Below are positions 20,001-26,593 of a DNA stretch of 64,000 bases, piece after piece. Source of the DNA: Phocaeicola paurosaccharolyticus JCM 15092. GTDB taxonomy: Bacteria; Bacteroidota; Bacteroidia; Bacteroidales; Bacteroidaceae. The notes beneath the pieces were generated by a model. That model did no database searches. It worked only from the letters and a program-made list of their open reading frames with translations, and was not told the DNA's origin. Position numbers and translations under genes: made by a program. Position 1 is the stretch's first letter, and each line of letters begins with the position of its first letter. The stretch lies in the NCBI RefSeq assembly GCF_000613805.1, contig NZ_BAJR01000001.1, forward strand, positions 62,001 to 126,000, read 5' to 3'.

Positions 20001-20440
20001 CCGCTATTTGGCGTGTAGCAATAAAGTCCTTGGTCTGCCCCGAAATATAAACGATTATCATGTTTTACAATTGTACGGGCATTTGTTATATGTGGCTGAA
20101 TCGGATAGTGATAGACAAGAGTTCGACGGTTGAATATGGCTATTCCTTTATCACATGCCATATAAATGGAATCACCAACGATTGATAGATCGAATACCGA
20201 ATGTGGTGAAGAGCTGGACATATGGGCACGAGGGAAGCTATTATATCCATTATAACAATAAAGCCCATTATCGAGAGTGCCAATCCATATTAAGCCTTCA
20301 TCATCTTGTGCAAAGCTAGATACTGTGTTGCAGCCAGGTATTTGATGATTCCTAAATGAAATCTCTTCAGCTGCTTTGGCATGTTGAATAGTATTATATA
20401 GTAATAGAATCAGAAAAAAAAGGGTTAACCTAAGTTTCAT
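17015..20440 (-). CDS. HTCS-like PUL regulator with degenerate kinase and no receiver domain
   Basis: The 1141-residue protein has the front and back of a hybrid two-component sensor. After a signal peptide (ending HAKAA) come about a dozen Reg_prop propeller repeats (IWIGTLDNGLY, LWLGTDNGF, IWISTDLGINLY), a Y_Y_Y domain (about 650-725), one membrane helix (about 734-757) and a C-terminal AraC-type HTH (about 1035-1135, ending FSKCFTNAFGVTPTQYIR). The middle has decayed. The phospho-acceptor region reads SEIRVSLGSI where HTCS proteins have SHELRTPL, the N box, G1 (AKSNTMHI) and G2 (YTPMLYMI) lack the Asn, Asp and Gly residues that bind ATP, and only about 40 acidic residues stand where the receiver should be. 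It is divergent from susC and is the expected activator of this PUL. Confidence 0.88.
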   Translation of the reverse strand: MKLRLTLFFLILLLYNTIQHAKAAEEISFRNHQIPGCNTVSSFAQDDEGLIWIGTLDNGLYCYNGYNSFPRAHMSSSSPHSVFDLSIVGDSIYMACDKGIAIFNRRTLVYHYPIQPHITNARTIVKHDNRLYFGADQGLYCYTPNSGKVDIINNKITDIYSIVSTHKGLLVGTLYGLYFVNGKSFHEIPVAGQRKSYISAIISDRNVKDKYWIWAFGRFFAYNASNNEFSEELLLRNISIKTLAQDKKGRLYIGTDNGLYIKSDSDILHLYHDSKDSRSIPNNIIWRTFLDCNDNLWLGTDNGFSTSAHHPLFKYNSIFQMTGYTTGNYIENVFEDSEHTLWIGGSSGLIRYPIDGNWTWYRDGNPQYPITHNRVRSFFEDREHNIWISTDLGINLYLSSTRQLRNIVVTDSNHHYTARWAYGMTEDEHGRLWIASYNGLYIISKKRLLSSNDKEIEADIVLMPETHFSHIALDKQGQIWATSSQGLMRINTIDCKVHNVMKDNIDAMTIVNQNEIWVASSGRFLHFATDGKKIDELRYGTSKEKILTINSVGNQLWAISQNEYRIIKNSKEIELYKIPFYAATSGLYSPNTKRFYIGSIDGLMILDPTSIDKRHDSAQLVLSEILVNEQQLSDQPNRTLNKNIKLSFDENNLVFMFSDLPYLNKVQHLYAYKLEGVDNSWQRLNSETYQVSYNGLPYGNYTLQVFTIDGFGNIKDEVYSLEIDIFPPWYLMWWMKLLYFILIVGLAYLVIHYYMVRRRLRQEHEAKVKIMQESQSRISYYQYIYSEIRVSLGSIMNPMIQLLGSNPKKEMLHHLEEIRHESTRLNSLIREASEASTSNKFTSNDTLLDIVELSHQMVDEMKSEGAKKDIKLTFSSFTPHLYEKSDITEVNSLYCILLGYVIQHSESGGSVNISINYLSSNKKLIITAKSNTMHIPSEICPFLFQRYALQMPDAPDDYTPMLYMISQYVEKYSGSIGVVQANDGDAFVIQIPIDINEEILESNKLEVDDINSDNEIHTSTEKSTINSKSDERLLLEAISIIGEHISDSDFNVSKLQQALGIGDKMLYRKIKYMTGLTPVEYIRDIRMKRASILLRGGQFSVSEVMYMVGFSNTGYFSKCFTNAFGVTPTQYIRSNYNNNDN

Positions 20441-20525
20441 ATCTTAAAGGAATTATGATTTGTATGACTACAAAGTTGATAAAATTAATAAATATCGGAA
20501 ATTATAGATCGCGCTTTTTTCCCAT

Positions 20526-20552
20526 TTGTCTTTTTTCTAACCCTATTTGTCT
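20526..20552 (+). promoter_or_regulatory. Paired 21-bp-spaced TTGTCT repeat upstream of susC
   Basis: TTGTCT occurs at 20526-20531 and 20547-20552, each preceded by CCC and AT bases (CCCATTTGTCT, CCCTATTTGTCT). The 21-bp period equals that of the repeats before the esterase gene at 14126. It lies in the divergent region shared with the HTCS-like gene, 32 bp upstream of a weak -7 box for susC, and is probably the binding site of that regulator's AraC domain (inference). Confidence 0.6.
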
Positions 20553-20584
20553 AAAATAAGCCCTACAGTAGATATTCTAATTGA

Positions 20585-20592
20585 TACTATTG
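20585..20592 (+). promoter_or_regulatory. Candidate -7 promoter element of the susC operon
   Basis: TACTATTG matches TAnnTTTG with one mismatch, as expected for an activator-dependent promoter. It lies 62 bp before the susC start and downstream of the paired repeats. Confidence 0.4.
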
Positions 20593-20654
20593 CAGAATAA
20601 AGTATCAGTTTATTGGTAAACTTTAATAATCTAATAAAAACTCAAATTAAAATT

Positions 20655-23600
20655 ATGGAAAAGAGACTATTTTCTCTAGTACTTTGTTGCTTATGTTGGT
20701 CTATGACAATATGGGCTCAAAAACAAAATGTAAAGGGAACAATTTTTGACGGTCAAAAAGAACCGTTAATTGGAGTTTCCGTAAAAGTGCAAGGTACTAC
20801 ACTTGGCACATTATCGGATTTGGATGGCAATTATGCTATCAACGTAAACAAAGGTGATAAACTTGAATTCAGCTATATTGGGTTCAAGACTCAGGTTGTT
20901 GTTGTAAATAAGGATAAGATTGACATAATAATGCTTGAAGACGCAACCGTTCTTGATGAAGTTATAGTAACAGGATATGGCACAGTAAGTCGTAAAAACT
21001 TAACAACATCTATTGCAAAAGTCAAAGCCGATGAAGTTTCAAAAACTGGAACAACAAACATGGGACAGATGCTTATGGGACGTGCAGCAGGATTGCAGGC
21101 ATCTCTATCAAGTTCTCAGCCTGGTGGTGGTGTAAATATGACCATTCGTGGTGGTGGACAGCCTCTTTATGTTGTAGATGGCATAGTAATGCCAACAAAT
21201 GAGTTTATTGAATCGGCAGGTGGTACAACAACAGTAATGCCAAACAGTATAAATCGTTCAGGATTAGCAGGCATAAACCCTTCTGATATTGAATCAATAG
21301 AAGTCCTTAAAGATGCAAGTGCTGCTATATACGGTGTCAATGCCGCTAATGGCGTCATTCTTGTTACCACAAAACGTGGCAAACAAGGTAAGATGAAGAT
21401 TAGCTATGAAGGATCTGTTGCTTCAGTAAAGAACTACAAATACATAGAGCAACTTAATGCTCAGGATTATATGACTTATGCAAACATCTTTAAAAAAGAA
21501 CAATATCTGTACAATAATGGCATGGTTCCTTATGGAACAAAAGAATATGATAATGGTAATTCTGATGTATTTACCGCTGAGCAGATAGCTAATGCCGAGA
21601 ACACAGATTGGGCAAGTTATATACTTAAAGATGGAAGCATTTCAAGCCATAACGTAACAATTCAGGGTGGCGCAGAACGAATAAATTACTATGTGTCTGG
21701 GAACTATTATAAGCAAAATGGTTCTGTTGCTAGTTCAAGTTACGAGCGTTTTGTACTTAGAGCCAATGTTGGGGCACAACTATTTAAATGGTTAAAACTT
21801 ACAACTTCAATAAACTATAATAATAATAATAATAATAATGGTTCTGTAGGTGGTACTACAAGTGGAAGAGGTGCACAAGCGAGCGGTGCACTTACAGCAG
21901 CACTTTCATATCCATCAAATCTACCTGTTTTTGATGCTGATGGGAAATATACGTCTTATCTTACTATACCAAATTCAGTAGGTATGCTTGATATGACCAA
22001 CAGATCTTATCTTTCTGGTTTCAATGCAAACTTTACTTTTGATTTTACCATTATCCCAGAGATGTTGACAGCAAAAGTACTATATGGTTACAATTCTGAA
22101 AATACAAAACGTAATGTATATATACCTAAAAATGTATATTTTGACCAGATGTACAAATCACGTGGTAGCTTAGCACGTGGTGACCGCGATAATAGTACAA
22201 TGGAAGCTACATTCTCTTTTAACCATGACTTTTTCAATAAAGCACTATCTGTAAATGCAATGGTTGGTATGGGACGTTACTTTACTAATTCAAATGGCCT
22301 TGGTGTTTCATATAATGAAATAAACGATGTTATTGGGAATGATAATATTTCAGCTGCAACAGGCGATTTTAAACCAACATCATATCGAAGAGCTGATGAG
22401 AAACGTTCACAATTCGGAAGCTTGGCACTTGACATTCTTGATCGCTATGTAATAAATGCATCAGTACGTCGCGATGGTACTGACAAATTCTTCAAGAACA
22501 AAAAATATGCTTGGTTCCCTTCTGTATCAGTAGCATGGAAAATATTCAATGAGAACTTCATGGAAGATGTAGATTGGGTAAATCTGCTCAAATTACGTGC
22601 TTCATATGGTGAAACAGGTAATGATAATCTTGGCTCAAGTCTTTATGGTGCTTACGGAGCTTTTGGTAACAAAATCGGATTTGATAATAATGGAACTACA
22701 TATGTACCATACTATCTTATTAGCCAGGATTATCCAAACGTTTCATGGGAAAAGACAATTATGAAGAATATTGGTCTTGATTTTTCTATATTTAAAGACC
22801 GTATCAGTGGTAGCTTTGACTATTTTGTGAATGATGTAACAGATATGCTTGGTTATGCCAATACAGCTGGTTTGTCTATGTTTGCTACATATCCTATTAA
22901 TGGTGGACATATCCGCCGTTATGGTTGGGATGCAACTATCAATACAAATAATATTCAGACACCAGATTTCAAATGGAGTTCAGCAATAACACTTTCTCAT
23001 TATAACTCTACATGGAAAGAACGTTTCCCAAATTATGATTATAACGAATATCAAATTCGTAAAGATGAACCTGTAAATGCTCTATATTTCTATCGTACTG
23101 AAGGCATAATAAATACTGAAAAGTCAAATTGCCCAACAACTCAACCGGAAAAATATAGTTATCCAGGATGTCCTATTTTAAAGGATCTTAATGGAGATGG
23201 TGAAATAACAACAGGTGATATAGATATGGTAAATGTTATTCCTGCACTATATTGGGGATTTGGAAATACATTTAACTACAAGAACTGGGATTTGGACATC
23301 TTTGTATATTCACAGTTAGGACTAAAGAAATATAACTACTCATACGATTGGAGTGACGGACGTGAACTTGCTAATCAAACTACTAATCAAAGTACAATAA
23401 TAAACCAGGTATACAATTCGCAGACAAACCCTGATGGTAATCTTCCAGGTATAGCATCACGCTTGTCTAATGTATCGTTACCAGGTGGTTGTGGAACCGA
23501 TGTATATTATCAGGATGCAAGTTTTCTTCGTGTTCGTAATATAACACTTGGATACACATTTAATGCAAAGAATCTTGGAGCTCTTCGTAACTACTTTACA

Positions 23601-23756
23601 AGCGTCCGTATTTATGCTGATGCATTGAATCCATTTACATTCACAAGCTTTGATAATTTCGACCCTGAGGTTACAACAGGTGGTTCGTATAAAGGTGGTA
23701 AAGCTGAATACCCAATGACACGTACCTTCTCTTTAGGAGTACAGGTAGAATTCTAA
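20655..23756 (+). CDS. SusC-like TonB-dependent outer-membrane glycan transporter
   Basis: A 1033-residue SusC/RagA-family transporter that imports oligosaccharides in complex with SusD, energised by TonB. The start at 20655 puts the signal peptide first (MEKRLFSLVLCCLCW...IWAQ); an in-frame ATG at 20613 would bury it behind 14 residues. Residues ~24-105 are the carboxypeptidase-D-like regulatory domain (GTIFDGQKEPLIGVSVKVQG). The TonB box region is DEVIVTGYGT, the plug holds TIRGGGQPLYVVDGI and IEVLKDASAAIYG, and the barrel ends with an aromatic residue (VQVEF). A run of seven AAT codons encodes seven asparagines near residue 389. SusD follows after 33 bases. Confidence 0.95.
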   Translation: MEKRLFSLVLCCLCWSMTIWAQKQNVKGTIFDGQKEPLIGVSVKVQGTTLGTLSDLDGNYAINVNKGDKLEFSYIGFKTQVVVVNKDKIDIIMLEDATVLDEVIVTGYGTVSRKNLTTSIAKVKADEVSKTGTTNMGQMLMGRAAGLQASLSSSQPGGGVNMTIRGGGQPLYVVDGIVMPTNEFIESAGGTTTVMPNSINRSGLAGINPSDIESIEVLKDASAAIYGVNAANGVILVTTKRGKQGKMKISYEGSVASVKNYKYIEQLNAQDYMTYANIFKKEQYLYNNGMVPYGTKEYDNGNSDVFTAEQIANAENTDWASYILKDGSISSHNVTIQGGAERINYYVSGNYYKQNGSVASSSYERFVLRANVGAQLFKWLKLTTSINYNNNNNNNGSVGGTTSGRGAQASGALTAALSYPSNLPVFDADGKYTSYLTIPNSVGMLDMTNRSYLSGFNANFTFDFTIIPEMLTAKVLYGYNSENTKRNVYIPKNVYFDQMYKSRGSLARGDRDNSTMEATFSFNHDFFNKALSVNAMVGMGRYFTNSNGLGVSYNEINDVIGNDNISAATGDFKPTSYRRADEKRSQFGSLALDILDRYVINASVRRDGTDKFFKNKKYAWFPSVSVAWKIFNENFMEDVDWVNLLKLRASYGETGNDNLGSSLYGAYGAFGNKIGFDNNGTTYVPYYLISQDYPNVSWEKTIMKNIGLDFSIFKDRISGSFDYFVNDVTDMLGYANTAGLSMFATYPINGGHIRRYGWDATINTNNIQTPDFKWSSAITLSHYNSTWKERFPNYDYNEYQIRKDEPVNALYFYRTEGIINTEKSNCPTTQPEKYSYPGCPILKDLNGDGEITTGDIDMVNVIPALYWGFGNTFNYKNWDLDIFVYSQLGLKKYNYSYDWSDGRELANQTTNQSTIINQVYNSQTNPDGNLPGIASRLSNVSLPGGCGTDVYYQDASFLRVRNITLGYTFNAKNLGALRNYFTSVRIYADALNPFTFTSFDNFDPEVTTGGSYKGGKAEYPMTRTFSLGVQVEF
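21819..21839 (+). repeat. (AAT)7 trinucleotide repeat inside susC
   Basis: Seven consecutive AAT codons encode polyasparagine in the early barrel region of the transporter. Slippage here would change the length of a probable extracellular or periplasmic loop in steps of one residue without shifting frame. Confidence 0.85.
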
Positions 23757-23789
23757 CTATATCATGTCTAATAATAAAAAAAGAAAAAA

Positions 23790-25412
23790 ATGAAACGCAA
23801 TAATATTATTCACACAATGCTATACATCTTACTGATGGGCATTACGATTACAGGTTGTGAAAATGACTTTGATGCAAAAATATATGGACAGTTGTCTACA
23901 AATAACTTCCCGGCTACAGCAAGTGACTATGAAGATTATATGATGGAATGTTATGTGCCATTCTCGGTTAACTGGAGTTATGCATTATCTGCACAACAAC
24001 ATAATTTCTATGTATCCGAAGGAGGTTTACACCGCTGCTTTGATTCTACAACTGATGAAAGCTCGGCATGGGTAATAGGTTCATGGGGTTGGTTGTGGTC
24101 AACGATAGGTGCTGCTCAGTTTGATGACATGAAACTACTAGGACGTGCTTCAGTTGGTGCTCCAAGCCATTTTGAAAAAGTACGCGACATAAGCCGCTTT
24201 ACAAAGATTATTGACCAATTGGAAAAAGCTGATTCAAAAATACTTTCTGAGGAAAAGAAGAATGAGTTTGTTGGTGAAGCCCGTCTTTGCCGCGGTATGA
24301 TGATGTACTACCTTTTAAACATGTACGGACCGGTTCCTGTCATAGTCGATGCTAAGCTTCTAGGTGATACAATTAATGAATCACATCTTGTACGTCCGGA
24401 GTTGGATGTTATGACTCAATATATAACAGATGACTTAGAATATGCCAGTCAGCATGTAGCTGAAAAACAATCACAGAAAGGACGTTATACAGCCGATTAT
24501 GCTCGTTTCTGCCTTATGCGTCACTATCTAAATGAAGGTTATCATATGTCAGGTTATTACCAGAAAGCTTATGACATATTTGGGCAGTTCAAAGGTAACT
24601 ACGATCTATATAAAGGAGGTGAAAATCCATATGCAGATCAATTCAAGATTGGTCATGAATTTAATTGCGAGACAATTATGGCTGTAAGTTGTCATAGTAA
24701 TGCTACAGGCGAGAGTAAAGAGGGTAACTTCAATCCTTTCTCTTGGTATTCATTGCCTTGGGATGTATCAAAAGTAGATGACAAGGGCAACCCTACACCT
24801 TTTGCAAATCAAGGTGGTGGATGGGGTATGGTATTCAATATCTCAAAACATTTTTATGACACATTTGAACCAGGTGATAAACGTGCTGAAACAATTATTA
24901 CACAATACTATAGTTTTATGAATGGATGGGTTACAGAGAAGGAACTTGGCAATCGTTGGGATGGATTCATCATTAATAAATATCCTATCGAATCAGCTAC
25001 TTCCTTCCAAGGTACAGATATTCCATTGGCACGTTGGGCAGATGCCTTAATGCTATATGCTGAAGCAGATGTAAGAGCTCATAATGCTGTCTCACAAAGT
25101 GCAATAGACTGTGTTAATAAAGTTCGTAACCGTGCCGGTTTACCTAATCTTTCTGCTGATAAGACTGCTACAGCCAATGACTTCCTTGATGCATTACTTA
25201 CCGAACGTGGACATGAACTATATTATGAAGGATGCCGCAAGGTTGACCTTATCCGATTCAACAAGTATTATACTATAATGAATAAGATAGGACGCACACC
25301 ATCTAGTCAGTATTTCCCATTGCCAAACTTTGCAGTAGAGCAAGCTGCTTCAAGCGGATATGAACTGACTCAATATTATACTCGTGAAAATTATGATGGA
25401 CCAAAGAAATAA
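23790..25412 (+). CDS. SusD-like glycan-binding surface lipoprotein
   Basis: A 540-residue RagB/SusD-family lipoprotein forming the lid on the SusC pore. The N terminus is a lipobox signal (hydrophobic stretch ending GITITGCEN, lipidated Cys about residue 23). The family's helical TPR-like scaffold is visible in EARLCRGMMMYYLLNMYGPVPV and the C-terminal signature motifs in IPLARWADALMLYAEADV, VNKVRNRAGLP and LLTERGHELYYEGCRKVDLIRF. It is translated from the susC transcript. No surface glycan-binding protein gene follows, which is unusual for galactan loci, and the GH53 gene overlaps its last codons. Confidence 0.95.
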   Translation: MKRNNIIHTMLYILLMGITITGCENDFDAKIYGQLSTNNFPATASDYEDYMMECYVPFSVNWSYALSAQQHNFYVSEGGLHRCFDSTTDESSAWVIGSWGWLWSTIGAAQFDDMKLLGRASVGAPSHFEKVRDISRFTKIIDQLEKADSKILSEEKKNEFVGEARLCRGMMMYYLLNMYGPVPVIVDAKLLGDTINESHLVRPELDVMTQYITDDLEYASQHVAEKQSQKGRYTADYARFCLMRHYLNEGYHMSGYYQKAYDIFGQFKGNYDLYKGGENPYADQFKIGHEFNCETIMAVSCHSNATGESKEGNFNPFSWYSLPWDVSKVDDKGNPTPFANQGGGWGMVFNISKHFYDTFEPGDKRAETIITQYYSFMNGWVTEKELGNRWDGFIINKYPIESATSFQGTDIPLARWADALMLYAEADVRAHNAVSQSAIDCVNKVRNRAGLPNLSADKTATANDFLDALLTERGHELYYEGCRKVDLIRFNKYYTIMNKIGRTPSSQYFPLPNFAVEQAASSGYELTQYYTRENYDGPKK

Positions 25413-26442
25413 TATAAAAGTGAATTTAAAAAAGTTATTATTAGGACCTCTCTGTCTCATGTTTGCACTGCAAACATGGGGCGGAGAGCCTTTTTGGCTC
25501 GGTGCCGATGTTGCAGGAGCCAACATGATGGAGAAAAGAGGAGGCTTTATTTTTAATAAGGCAGGTAATAAACAAGAGTTAGTTGCAATGATGCATGACA
25601 TGGGTCTAAATGCTATAAGACTGCGTGTATGGGTTAATCCAAAAGGAGAATGGTGCAATATGGAAGACCAACTCGTTATAGCAAAACGTGCAGAAGCACT
25701 AGGTATGCCAGTTATGATAACCATACATTATAGTGATACATGGGCCGACCCCGGGCATCAGACAATCCCGGAGGCATGGAAAGAATATGACTACACAAAG
25801 ATGAAAGAGGCTGTAGCCAACCATACTATTGAAATATTGAAGCTATTCAAGAAAAACAATATTGATGTAAAATGGGTACAGGTCGGTAATGAAACAACTC
25901 ACGGTATGTTGTGGCCTATGGGTAAGGCAGAGGATAACATGGAGCAGTATGCAGGTCTTACGGAGGCAGGCTGTAGTGTTATAAAGGGTATTTATCCAGA
26001 TGCTAAAATAGTTATTCATATTGACGGGGGCGTAGACCCTATTCGTTATAACAAGATATTCAATGCATTCGAGAAATATCATGTAAATTATGATATGATA
26101 GGGATGAGTTGTTATCCTTACTGGGATCAGGATCAAGGGCTTGAAGCAAAGGATGAGCATACTATTATTGATTGTATAAACAATATTAATGGTCTATACA
26201 AGAAGTTTGGTAAAGAGCTTATGATTGTCGAAACAGGATATGATGCTGACTATCCAGAGGCAGGTTATAAATTCATTACGGACCTTATTAAAGCAGCACG
26301 TACTCAAACAGGAGGGCACTGTCACGGAGTATTTTACTGGGCGCCGGAAATAGATGGTGGCTATAAACTTGGAGCTTTCAGAAATAAGCGCCCTACGAAA
26401 ATTATGGATGCCTTTATTGAGGCTTCAAAAAAAATAGAGTAA
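25393..26442 (+). CDS. GH53 endo-beta-1,4-galactanase
   Basis: A secreted endo-galactanase that cuts beta-1,4-galactan, the side chain of pectic rhamnogalacturonan I. The GH53 motifs are clear: FWLGADVAGANMMEKRGG, GLNAIRLRVWVNPKG, HYSDTWADPG, the acid/base Glu in WVQVGNETTHGML (codon at 25891) and the nucleophile Glu in MIVETGY (codon at 26230). The start is ATG 25393 or 25396, overlapping susD by up to 20 bases, and is followed by a signal-like segment (LKKLLLGPLCLMFALQTWGG). A GTG at 25384 is also possible. At 349 residues it is a normal single-domain enzyme. Its place right after susD defines the locus as a galactan PUL. Confidence 0.93.
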   Translation: MMDQRNNIKVNLKKLLLGPLCLMFALQTWGGEPFWLGADVAGANMMEKRGGFIFNKAGNKQELVAMMHDMGLNAIRLRVWVNPKGEWCNMEDQLVIAKRAEALGMPVMITIHYSDTWADPGHQTIPEAWKEYDYTKMKEAVANHTIEILKLFKKNNIDVKWVQVGNETTHGMLWPMGKAEDNMEQYAGLTEAGCSVIKGIYPDAKIVIHIDGGVDPIRYNKIFNAFEKYHVNYDMIGMSCYPYWDQDQGLEAKDEHTIIDCINNINGLYKKFGKELMIVETGYDADYPEAGYKFITDLIKAARTQTGGHCHGVFYWAPEIDGGYKLGAFRNKRPTKIMDAFIEASKKIE

Positions 26443-26516
26443 AACTGAAGCAGGTTGGTATATGCAATATCGCGCCTTGAAGAGAGCACAATTATCATTA
26501 CTGCTGCTTCAGTTTT
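26443..26516 (+). terminator. Long-loop hairpin after the GH53 gene
   Basis: A perfect 11-bp stem (26443-26453 with 26504-26514) begins at the base after the GH53 stop, encloses a 50-base loop and is followed by a short T run. It could partly terminate the susC-susD-GH53 transcript or stabilise its 3' end, giving unequal expression of the genes beyond. Confidence 0.55.
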
Positions 26517-26550
26517 TGCCAAATCTGTTTAGATAATAAATATCACATTA
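26511..26550 (+). repeat. Remnant of a CE1 gene tail (duplication footprint, copy 1)
   Basis: These 40 bases match 30200-30239 at 38 positions. There, the sequence is the last codons and stop of the CE1 esterase (LPNLFR-stop) plus its downstream spacer. Here it lies in a non-coding gap before the first GH35-like gene, so it marks one end of a tandem duplication. Confidence 0.75.
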
Positions 26551-26593
26551 AAACGGACATATAGTCCACTATTACCGAAAAAAATAAAATATT

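Noticed and set aside
17015-20440. HTCS-like gene as frameshifted or truncated
   Set aside because: The 1141-codon frame is continuous from signal peptide to AraC domain; the missing receiver is a real absence and not a break in frame.
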